From the NCBI GenBank assembly GCA_013151315.1, contig JAADIN010000220.1, positions 1 through 25,141 of the forward strand: a stretch of 25,141 bases of DNA. The letters run 5' to 3'. Shown here piece after piece: positions 1-6,815 of this stretch. Position numbers and translations under genes: made by a program. A model generated the notes under the pieces. The model did not search any database. It had not been told where the DNA came from and saw only the letters and a list, made by a program, of their open reading frames with translations. The DNA is from Planctomycetota bacterium (GTDB lineage: Bacteria > Planctomycetota > Planctomycetia > Pirellulales > Lacipirellulaceae). The stretch's first letter is position 1. Each line of letters starts with the position of its first letter.

Positions 1-507
1 CGTCAGCACAAATTACTAACAATGCTCTCCGTGTCGCTTGTGGAAGCGACGGCCACGCCTCAATGATTTGCAACAGATCAGTGTCAGACGCTGCCACAAG
101 CTGACTGCTACTGCTCTCTGAGTGCAGACATAATGCAGACACATCATTTGAAGGGTCGGTAAGTTGTTGCAGGGCAACCGTTTGCAACAACAGGTCCTCT
201 GTTTCGATTCCCGTCGGCGTCGCTTTACCGGACACCTTGTCCGGTGGCGGTCGAAGCTGTGGCGGCGGGGCAGCGCGAAAACGCAAGCGGGGTGGCAAAG
301 AAGAACTTGCGGAAGTGCTCAGGGGCCGTTGCCTAGGAGACACCAGGACGATTCGTCTGGTCGTCCGGTTTGGAAGGACTCGGGGTGCCGACTGAGCCTC
401 CTCAGCCTAAATGAGTCTCGCTGCCCCCCTTTTTGCGACCTATCGTTGTGAAGGGAAGGCAAGGTGCCTTCGAATCTTCGGCACGTCCAAAAACAAAGGC
501 TTCGGCT
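1..507. other. non-coding or unassigned stretch
   Basis: No convincing gene is seen here. The open frames present, including one of 95 codons at 164-451, are rich in Arg, Cys and Trp, have no clear ribosome binding site, and look like chance frames in GC-rich DNA. A perfect 7-bp stem-loop (GTCGCTT/AAGCGAC, loop of 4) lies at 33-50 with no U-tract after it, so it is not a clear terminator. The last part is the leader of the small gene at 508. Confidence 0.4.
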
Positions 508-672
508 ATGGGTATCCCGTCGGCTATCGCCAGCTGGTTCAAGACCTCTCTCTACGAAACGTGGAACTGGTTTCTCATGCTGAATTACCAGGAATGGTTC
601 GTCGTGCTCGGCATCGTTGCCGTGTTTGGCACTCTCTGTATGAGAGGTTTCGGCTCGAGAGATCGCGTCTGA
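508..672 (+). CDS. small single-pass membrane protein, hypothetical
   Basis: This 54-residue protein starts at ATG 508 (MGIPSAIASW), with an AAAGG-type ribosome binding site about 8 bases upstream. The same frame can be opened at ATG 433, but that extension is polar, basic and unlike the rest. Residues about 20-42 (LNYQEWFVVLGIVAVFGTLC) form one hydrophobic helix, and the tail is short and basic, so a small inner-membrane protein is likely. I do not recognise a family and assign no function. No partner gene is close by: the next gene begins about 240 bases downstream. Confidence 0.5.
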   Translation: MGIPSAIASWFKTSLYETWNWFLMLNYQEWFVVLGIVAVFGTLCMRGFGSRDRV

Positions 673-910
673 GGCATCAGGCGAAAGACCTCATTCCTCT
701 CCTGCCCCCTGTTATCGGCCTCCTGGCCTCTCTTCCCAGACCAGCAAAACAGGGCTTCAAAACAGTCAAGTTGACGCTTACGGGCCTAATATCTTACATT
801 AGACGGTAGGGCAAGCTACAGCTGCCATTAACCTCAGCTTCGGTCGACGGTCGGAAAAACGACTGTTGGAAGAAGCGTCTTTGGGTCCGTCTGTTTGAAA
901 GGAAAACGTT

Positions 911-1234
911 ATGCCGTTATTCGAGGTAGAAACGGAAAGCCATATCATTATCACTTGGGCCACCGACAACGATGAAGCAGCGGCCGTGGTGACCGAGGCT
1001 TATCCCAACGACACCGTCATCCGCATGACCAAACGACCTCGGGATACTTGGGTGATCTCCAAGAGTGCTCTTGGGATAGCCGGTTCGCTCGACCCTTGCA
1101 GCACCGCTCGCGATTGTCTTTCGAAGTCGGAGGGCGACAAGGTCCACGCGATTCGCCTTTACATGCACGAGACGGGCGTCGACTTAGAGCAGGCGCGCAA
1201 AGCTATCGAATCGAACATGGTGATGGGCTGGTAG
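911..1234 (+). CDS. conserved hypothetical protein, 107 aa
   Basis: ATG 911 is preceded by AAAGGAAAA at about 6 bases, a good ribosome binding site. The protein is soluble, acidic at the N-terminus (MPLFEVETESHIIITW) and has a helical C-terminal half (residues about 75-105, DKVHAIRLYMHETGVDLEQA) that resembles a short helix-turn segment. No signal peptide or membrane segment is present. It has the look of a lineage-specific small protein, but I cannot name a family or function. It stands alone, with the following genes on the opposite strand. Confidence 0.65.
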   Translation: MPLFEVETESHIIITWATDNDEAAAVVTEAYPNDTVIRMTKRPRDTWVISKSALGIAGSLDPCSTARDCLSKSEGDKVHAIRLYMHETGVDLEQARKAIESNMVMGW

Positions 1235-1333
1235 TTTTGAAGCGATTAGCTTTTAGCGGTTAGCCAAACGGAATTTTGCTCTTCGCCAGAAACCGTGGGT
1301 AAATCGAGGAAGAATTGGCAATTTGCCTGGGAA

Positions 1334-1744
1334 CTAAAACAACCGTTCCCGCAGCTCCCTCACGCGCTCCTGCTCAGCGCATAGCTGCTCAGGTAGCTGA
1401 TTTGCCTCAAACACGGCAGGCGTCAGAAACACCTCCGCCGGTTGGGGCAATTTCGTCAGCGAAGCCAGTTGCCATAGCAGTTTTTGACTCGCCCGATCGA
1501 GCCCATGGGCGCGGCAAAGTTCGCGAAACAATCGGTTCGGATCGTTGCAAGGCTTACTCAAGTCGTTGTACTTGAAATATGCCAAGACGGCCGCGACGAC
1601 CGCCCCAAGGACGAGCAAACCGATTAGGTACGGCAGCACTTCCATCAAGTCAAGACGTCCGCGGGAACGATGCAGGCCATCGCCTAAGCGTTCCCAGCGT
1701 GAATACTGGGCGAGCAAATTAGTCGCTAGTTGAGTGCAGTTCAT
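1334..1744 (-). CDS. small membrane-anchored hypothetical protein
   Basis: This is a 136-residue protein with one strongly hydrophobic helix at residues about 36-57 (VLPYLIGLLVLGAVVAAVLA). A soluble C-terminal domain of about 75 residues follows, with the pattern LFRELCRAHGLDRASQKLLWQLA and ending in charged residues. It begins 15 bases after the stop of the HEAT-repeat gene and has AAAGG about 9 bases before its ATG, so the two are very likely one transcription unit. An internal ATG at residue 34, just before the helix, is a possible alternative start. I infer a membrane-tethered accessory to the HEAT protein; no enzymatic motif is visible. Confidence 0.65.
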   Translation of the reverse strand: MNCTQLATNLLAQYSRWERLGDGLHRSRGRLDLMEVLPYLIGLLVLGAVVAAVLAYFKYNDLSKPCNDPNRLFRELCRAHGLDRASQKLLWQLASLTKLPQPAEVFLTPAVFEANQLPEQLCAEQERVRELRERLF

Positions 1745-1759
1745 TTTTCTAACCTTTGG

Positions 1760-3361
1760 TCATTCCATCCCACCTGCTGCGGCAGATACGGGCAGGTCGA
1801 CGAAGGTCGCCAAGCTGCTTTTTGCCGAATTTTGTACGGCTGGGCTACTGTCTTTCGTTGCGTGGAGGAGGGCCTCCTGAACCTCGGGAGTCTGGCAACC
1901 CTGCAAAGCGTCTGCCGCGGCCGCCCGTACTAGATGGTCTTCGTCTTCCAATAGCAAGAGAAGCCCTTCGCTCGCTTGGGGAACCAGCAGCATGGCTTCG
2001 GCCATATCAATGGCCCGCATGCGAGATCTTCGCGACGGGTTTTCCATTTCGCCGAGCAAGCTGGGAATCGTCTCGGGGTCGACCTTCTGCACGACCATGC
2101 CTGTGCTCCGACGTGCATCGTCGTTTAGCGTTTCGAATCGGGTGAGGAAATTCTCAAAAGAAAACTCACTGAGAGATTCGCGACTCGCATTGCGGACGAT
2201 TTCATGCGGACTATCAATCAATTTCAACAGCAAGGCCATGGTGCCAGGCAGATGTCGATCGCGAAGCTGCCGTGTAGCTGCCGCCTGGACGGCAGGATCG
2301 GAATCTCGCGTAGCACGCAGGACCAGTTGACTGGGCCGATCTCCGGCGATCGGAGCCAATGCCTCGCAAGCGGCACCTCGTCCGGCTGGTTTTCCGTAAA
2401 TCAAGGCTCTTTCGAGAATTGCTAGTACGTCTTCTTGTTTCATTCCTGAATGGGTGATTAGCTTCACACATCGCGCCTGATCTTGCTCAGAGAAGCGATC
2501 AATCCCAGGCCCGTCTGCTGGCAGCCAGCCAAACGCACTCATTCGGCCCAAGTTTTTTTGAACCTTGGGAAGCATCTCGGCGCTAGTGCATTCCAGCAAT
2601 CGCTCTACCCAAGGTTCGTCTGCCCTTCGACTAATCACATTGAGGATGCCAAGAGAAGTATTCGCTGCCTTGAGGAAGCTGATCAGCAGTTCGATCACGC
2701 CCGAACTTTGACTGTTGGCCAAAGTATTGACTACCGTGCCATAGCAAACATGATGCGGGTCGTCGAGGATTTTTCTTAGCAAGCTGCTGGAAGGGCCGGC
2801 CAGAATGACGAACGCTTCGATAAGTTCCGCCCGCCCGTGCTGGCGAAAACGTTCGCTACTCCGCTCTAGACTTTCCAGCACATATCGGCGAATCGCCTCG
2901 GGATCGCGCCGGTCTTTTTTGTCGCGCTGGCCATGGGTCATCTCACTCAAACGATTGACCAACCGTACCACGAGCTCGGTCGCAGCCGGGGCATGTTCGT
3001 TCTTTTTATTCTCGGCCAGAGTGACCAGGGTTGGCACAAGGTCGAACTCGGTGAATTCTTCAACCAATTCGCAAGCATTTTTGAATAGCTGCTCTTCGTC
3101 CGAGAGCACCGCGTCTCGCAGCGCTCCCGACATTCTCCCGCGACCTTCCGGTAGGAGCTCGCGTTGCTGTGGCGAGAGGAGATGCCAGCGACTCAAGACG
3201 GCAAGATGTCCCGCCTTGCTCCGGCGAGCTACGAGTGCGCGAATCGCGTGCTCGTACACGCTGCCATCATTGTTGTCGAGCGCACCTATCAATACCGGCA
3301 CGACCGACTCGTTGCGGCTGCTGCTCAGGACTTCAAAGGTGGTTTCGAGTGCGGCGGTCAC
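1760..3361 (-). CDS. HEAT-repeat protein
   Basis: The 533-residue protein is made almost entirely of tandem helical pairs of the HEAT/PBS-lyase type. Examples are VVPVLIGALDNNDGSVYEHA near the N-terminus, and DSDPAVQAAATRQLRDRH and EDEDHLVRAAAADALQG in the C-terminal half. Such solenoids are protein-binding scaffolds; no catalytic motif is seen. The first usable start is GTG 3361, with AGAGG 5 bases before it. The frame stays open with protein-like sequence for about 25 more codons upstream, to a TAG, with no ATG, GTG or TTG, so the N-terminus may be truncated or use a rare start. It forms a unit with the membrane-anchored protein that follows 15 bases later. Confidence 0.8.
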   Translation of the reverse strand: MTAALETTFEVLSSSRNESVVPVLIGALDNNDGSVYEHAIRALVARRSKAGHLAVLSRWHLLSPQQRELLPEGRGRMSGALRDAVLSDEEQLFKNACELVEEFTEFDLVPTLVTLAENKKNEHAPAATELVVRLVNRLSEMTHGQRDKKDRRDPEAIRRYVLESLERSSERFRQHGRAELIEAFVILAGPSSSLLRKILDDPHHVCYGTVVNTLANSQSSGVIELLISFLKAANTSLGILNVISRRADEPWVERLLECTSAEMLPKVQKNLGRMSAFGWLPADGPGIDRFSEQDQARCVKLITHSGMKQEDVLAILERALIYGKPAGRGAACEALAPIAGDRPSQLVLRATRDSDPAVQAAATRQLRDRHLPGTMALLLKLIDSPHEIVRNASRESLSEFSFENFLTRFETLNDDARRSTGMVVQKVDPETIPSLLGEMENPSRRSRMRAIDMAEAMLLVPQASEGLLLLLEDEDHLVRAAAADALQGCQTPEVQEALLHATKDSSPAVQNSAKSSLATFVDLPVSAAAGGME

Positions 3362-3621
3362 GAGGGCCTCTATTGCGTAGGACTTGTTGGTGGGGTCTGC
3401 GAAACCGTAAGCAAGGCGCGTGGTTTTGCGGGTAACGAGCGTTTCTCGCTACCAAGCCCTCTACAAACTTAGGTCGCAGAATCGGAGGCTAGAGTGTTTT
3501 TAGAGTACTCCGCAAAACACCAATGTCTGTTTCTTCCGCCTCAACGTGCTTGCTATTTGGTCTCGTAGCGACAAAACTGATACAAACGGCACGACTCCAC
3601 TACCGAAGCTCGTGCGAAGCC

Positions 3622-3925
3622 ATGTCCTCGAGTCCTCAAGAGAAACATTCGATGCCAACCTCAACCTCTGGTCAGGCCGTGCTCGAACAAGAATTCCTGC
3701 CCATTCGCGCCAAAATTCTCGAAATCGCCGCGTCGCTCGACCGAATTGGGCGAGCCTCGGGAGACCTAGCGAGCGCAAGACAGCCGTTTAGAATTGTTAC
3801 AAACGGCAATCGAAAAGTTGCTAGAAAAAGAGGGAGATCGAGCCGAGGTCATCCAGTTACTGTTTAGCCGCCCCTACGACGATCAATGGAAGAAAACCTT
3901 CGATATCACAACCCCTCACGCCTAA
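3622..3925 (+). pseudogene. small conserved protein interrupted by a +1 frame change
   Basis: From ATG 3622 (or ATG 3652) one frame encodes SGQAVLEQEFLPIRAKILEI... up to GDLASA near 3778. The protein-like sequence then continues one base later in another frame as DSRLELLQTAIEKLLEKEGD..., through FSRPYDDQWKKTF, to the TAA at 3923-3925. The first frame runs on into basic, low-quality sequence until 3867. Skipping one base near 3779 would give one coherent helical protein of about 100 residues. The joined sequence resembles a small planctomycete family I recall only loosely, so the family is uncertain. It may be a true frameshift, a sequencing indel or a recoded gene. A TatD-type hydrolase follows after a repeat. 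Confidence 0.55.
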
Positions 3926-3963
3926 ACCCTAAGGAAAGTCCGGGGGGAAATTGTCTGATTTGC

Positions 3964-4075
3964 AGGACGAAGGAATTGGTCAATAGTTATTTGTCAATAA
4001 TCATTGGTCATTGAAAGGAAGAAAAAACGGATGATAAATAGCAAATGACCATTAACTAATGACAAATGATAAGCC
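3964..4075. repeat. AT-rich inverted dispersed repeat
   Basis: This stretch is far richer in A+T than its surroundings. It carries inverted copies of a TCATTGGTCATT-like unit: the left arm around 3998-4012 and AAATGACCATT around 4043-4053. The left half (3964-4017) closely matches 24491-24538 in this window, sharing GTCAAT, GTTATTT, TCAAT and GGTCATTGAAA in order. A non-coding, MITE-like dispersed repeat is the best reading; no open frame is present. Confidence 0.6.
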
Positions 4076-4130
4076 TCCTTAAACAACTCTAATTTCCCGA
4101 ACGATCCTAGCCTCTAAAGCCTACCGCCTC

Positions 4131-4943
4131 ATGTACTATATCGATCCCCACATCCACATGGTGTCGCGCACCACGGATGACTACGAGACGCTCGCCAAGA
4201 TGGGGTGCGTCGCGATGAGCGAACCTGCTTTCTGGGCCGGTTACGATCGGGGCAGCGTCGAGGGGTTTCGCGACTATTTCGAGCAGCTCACCCGCTTTGA
4301 GCCCCAACGGGCCCGCAGCTATGGCATCCAACATTTTTCTTGGCTCTGCATCAATGCCAAGGAAGCTGAGAATGTCGAGCTCTCGCGCGAAGTCATTGCC
4401 ATGATCCCCGAATTCCTCGATCGGCCTGGTGTGCTCGGCATCGGCGAGATCGGGCTCAACAAGAACACTCGAAACGAAGCGACTGTGTTTCTTGAGCACC
4501 TCGACTTGGCCATGAAGACGGGCGAGCAGATTCTCATCCACACCCCGCACTTGGAAGACAAGTTCCAGGGCACCCGCATGATTCTTGACATGCTCACCGA
4601 CGACAGCCGCATCGATCGAACCCGCGTGTTGGTCGACCACGTCGAAGAACACACGATCCGCCAGGTACTCGACGCGGGCTTTTGGGCCGGCATGACCCTC
4701 TACCCGGTGAGCAAATGCACGCCGGCGCGCGCCGTCGACATGATCGAACGGGTTGGCCCCGAGCGGCTGCTCGTCAACTCGGCAGGCGACTGGGGCCCCT
4801 CGAAGCCGACTGCCGTGCCCGATCTTATCCTCGAGATGCGCCGCCGAGGCCACGCGGAAAGCGTCATTCGCCGCGTCGTCTACGAGAACCCTCTCGAGTT
4901 CTTCAGCCAAAGCCGTGGATTTGTGTTTGAAGCGCCCGAGTAG
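4131..4943 (+). CDS. TatD-family metal-dependent hydrolase, EboB-like
   Basis: The 270-residue protein has the metal-binding pattern of the TatD/amidohydrolase TIM barrel: H7 and H9 (DPHIHM), E106 (GIGEIGLN), H137 (LIHTP), H170 (LVDH) and D220 (SAGDWG). The opening DPHIHMVSRTTDDYE and the EPAFWAG segment resemble EboB, the TatD-related hydrolase of ebo clusters for terpenoid or metabolite export, more than ordinary TatD DNases. No other ebo gene is visible in the window, so the role is uncertain. ATG 4131 is used; there is no clear ribosome binding site, and the start directly abuts a 13-base stretch shared with the repeat at 19684-19785. A perfect palindrome follows the stop and could end transcription. 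Confidence 0.85.
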   Translation: MYYIDPHIHMVSRTTDDYETLAKMGCVAMSEPAFWAGYDRGSVEGFRDYFEQLTRFEPQRARSYGIQHFSWLCINAKEAENVELSREVIAMIPEFLDRPGVLGIGEIGLNKNTRNEATVFLEHLDLAMKTGEQILIHTPHLEDKFQGTRMILDMLTDDSRIDRTRVLVDHVEEHTIRQVLDAGFWAGMTLYPVSKCTPARAVDMIERVGPERLLVNSAGDWGPSKPTAVPDLILEMRRRGHAESVIRRVVYENPLEFFSQSRGFVFEAPE

Positions 4944-4975
4944 GACTTGTTCCAGTAAAAATGAGGATCTGTGTT

Positions 4976-5040
4976 GTGAGCCGTAGGCGCTAGCCTCGGG
5001 TTTTCTCCGCTTCCACCCGAGGCTAGCGCCTACGGCTCAC
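4976..5040. repeat. perfect 26-bp palindromic dispersed repeat
   Basis: Two 26-base arms, 4976-5001 and 5015-5040, are exact reverse complements around a 13-base loop. The arm begins GTGAGCCGTAGGCGCTAG. A diverged copy lies at 21365-21447, which shows that this is a dispersed family. It sits between the hydrolase gene (stop 4943) and the 3' end of tRNA-Ser and may act as a bidirectional terminator-like structure, although no U-tract is evident. Confidence 0.85.
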
Positions 5041-5084
5041 CCTAAAATGGAGCCGCGACAAAGCACGGGCCTACTTTCCGCAAG

Positions 5085-5166
5085 CGGAGGGCAAGGGACT
5101 CGAACCCTCAACCCCTTGCGGGGCAACTGATTTCGAATCAGTCTGCTAGCCATTCGCTTACCCTCC
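5085..5166 (-). tRNA. tRNA-Ser(CGA)
   Basis: On the minus strand the sequence folds as a class II tRNA. The acceptor stem is GGAGGGT paired with GCCCTCC. The anticodon stem ACTGA/TCAGT carries loop TTCGAAA with anticodon CGA, which reads UCG serine codons. The long variable arm has stem CCCC/GGGG, and the T arm has GAGGG, loop TTCGAGT, CCCTT. The 3' CCA is not encoded: the discriminator G is followed by CTTG. A weak promoter-like pair (TTGCTT, 17 bases, TAGATT) lies just upstream. The D arm is short but acceptable for tRNA-Ser. Confidence 0.92.
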
Positions 5167-5217
5167 GGAGAGCCTACTAATCTAATGGGACTTGGGCTAA
5201 CAAGCAATGACGCTTGT

Positions 5218-5376
5218 CAGGACGATTGCAAAGTCCGAAATTTTGAACCGCCAAGAGCGCCAAGGACGCCAAGAAAAAAGAAGGAAGGCAAAAAACGACG
5301 GGTTTCACTTCACCATGCTTTCCTTCTTGGCGCTCTTGGCGTCCTTGGCGGTTTTTATGACTTTGCAATCCTCCTG
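5218..5376. repeat. palindromic element with CAGGA..TTGCAAAGTC ends
   Basis: The 18-base ends at 5218-5235 and 5359-5376 are inverted copies matching at 17 of 18 positions. Inside them is a second inverted repeat built of CCGCCAAGAGCGCCAAGG-type units (about 5247-5286 and 5320-5352). The element at 21331-21501 has the same kind of ends but a different inner palindrome. No protein is encoded; the frames crossing it are low-complexity Arg/Lys-rich strings. Confidence 0.75.
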
Positions 5377-5704
5377 TGACACTTGTCCGCAGATCTTGCC
5401 TAGGGCGAATCGTTCGCTTCAGCCAGATTTTCGTGAAAGGCTTGGAGGAAGAGGCTCTCGCCGAGCCTAGTCGGTACGCCCGGCAGGGTCGCGCTGTTTC
5501 TAGGCGGCATAACTGGCGCACCCGATCGGAACGGGCTCGCATTGTGCGGAAGCGGGTGTACGGGAACAGATTTTCCGGTTTCTCGTCCTGTTCTGGGTAG
5601 GTATGGGGAGAGCAAAACTTCCGCTGGCTACGGTTTTCTTCGCCGATATCACCATTATCCTGAAGCACTCCCCTTTCTGCTCCCGTTCCTGCGAGAGAAA
5701 TTCT
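5377..5704. other. intergenic region without a recognised gene
   Basis: No convincing gene is seen. A small hairpin (AGGCTC/GAGCCT, 5452-5468) is present. The last 15 bases hold the ribosome binding site (GAGAG) for the gene at 5705. The plus-strand frame of that gene is open back to 5603, but this part has an unrelated composition. Confidence 0.4.
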
Positions 5705-5998
5705 ATGTCGACCTCGAAAATGATTCGCATTATCACACGCGGCAAAAATGGCGAACTGCGAACTCGCGACTACGCCCACGAAGATGCCGTCCTGAAGATG
5801 CACACTCAAATTGGAATCGACGACTGTAGTACCGACTTGAGCCTGCGAGGCTTGCCCGTCTTTCGTGGCCTGATCGGACCGATGCCCGAGTCGAAAGAAA
5901 TTGTCCGCTACGAAGCTCCCGAGGTGTTCGAGAGCCTGACCAAAGAGTGGGGCGCCATCCCAACGAAGCGAAAAACGCGACGGCGCGCGGCCCGTTAG
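5705..5998 (+). CDS. conserved hypothetical protein, 97 aa
   Basis: ATG 5705 has GAGAG about 6 bases upstream; ATG 5717 (MIRIITRGKNGEL) is an alternative start. The protein is small and soluble. It contains an alternating strand-like N-terminus, a central segment LRGLPVFRGLIGPMPESKE and a very basic C-terminal tail (KRKTRRRAAR) that could contact nucleic acid or a membrane surface. No known domain is recognised. Its stop overlaps by 4 bases, tail to tail, with the stop of the secreted protein gene on the other strand. Confidence 0.6.
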   Translation: MSTSKMIRIITRGKNGELRTRDYAHEDAVLKMHTQIGIDDCSTDLSLRGLPVFRGLIGPMPESKEIVRYEAPEVFESLTKEWGAIPTKRKTRRRAAR

Positions 5999-6630
5999 CG
6001 ATAGCGCGAATCGGAAGGCGATTGCCAGAGTCCGGTCGCCTGTCTTGGCGGGTCGTTTTCCAACTGTCGACCGCCGATCAGAACGGTGCTAGGACGCGCC
6101 GCGATTGTTGCCGTGCTTCCCGTACTGCCTAGCTGCGTACTTCCCAAATGGCGCGGCTCGTTCATTGCGACCCGGGTGGTAACCGTCTCTTCAGCCGTAC
6201 GATACTGGGTCACGGGAACTTGTACCGTCTTCGTTTGAGGCACCCATGCGGCACTGCTTACCGGTATCTGGACATTGGCCACCTGTTGGTGCCAAGTGGT
6301 CACCGGCTTGAGGTTATGGGTCCAGTAGGGAGTCATAAACGGATTCCAGCGTCCGCGAAGTTGCGATTGCCATTGATATTGAGTAACCGGCACGTTGTAA
6401 AGTTGCTGATGCGAGAGATGGTTCGTTGTGATTTGCTGGGCGTACGTGGTCTGTTGCCGGTCTTGCATCACGGTGACGGGGACTTGGCGTTTTACCACGC
6501 GGGTGGTCACTTGATAGCGAACCCCGTCGGCTCCGGTTTCATACTTCACCTCTTGCGCGGGAGCAGGGCCGGCCAGAATCCCGCAGGCCAGCACCGTGGC
6601 AACAAAGGCCCCTCTTCGAGCAATAGTCAT
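5995..6630 (-). CDS. secreted protein with VPVT motifs
   Basis: The 211-residue protein begins with a typical signal peptide (MTIARRGAFVATVLACGILAG, likely cut after APA near residue 25). The mature part is rich in Gln, Thr and Val and has three copies of a VPVT motif (RQVPVTVM, NVPVTQYQW, VQVPVTQYR), suggesting a repeated beta-type extracellular or periplasmic fold. The C-terminal 50 residues are Gly/Ser/Thr-rich and probably disordered. ATG 6630 is preceded by CTAGG about 8 bases upstream. It appears to be a single-gene unit. No enzymatic motif is seen; a cell-surface or envelope role is inferred. Confidence 0.75.
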   Translation of the reverse strand: MTIARRGAFVATVLACGILAGPAPAQEVKYETGADGVRYQVTTRVVKRQVPVTVMQDRQQTTYAQQITTNHLSHQQLYNVPVTQYQWQSQLRGRWNPFMTPYWTHNLKPVTTWHQQVANVQIPVSSAAWVPQTKTVQVPVTQYRTAEETVTTRVAMNEPRHLGSTQLGSTGSTATIAARPSTVLIGGRQLENDPPRQATGLWQSPSDSRYR

Positions 6631-6815
6631 ATCGATTTACCTAGGAATTCGGGTTAGCGGATTCATTGCACCTCCATTTTTATCGGCAATACCGAAACAG
6701 GTTCATCAGCCGAGTGCTTGGGCATTGCTGAAATGTAGGAGCTATCAAAGCATCTGGATCGCAATGGTGCTAGCAGTGCTATTGAAGTAAGAATCTGCGG
6801 GCCGCTGAGAGAAGC

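Noticed and set aside
164..451. 95-codon plus-strand frame near the left edge
   Set aside because: The protein is Arg/Cys/Trp-rich, has no ribosome binding site and no recognisable fold; it is most likely a chance frame.
5218..5376. CRISPR array or tandem repeats
   Set aside because: The repeated units are inverted rather than direct and are not separated by spacers of equal length; no cas genes are present.
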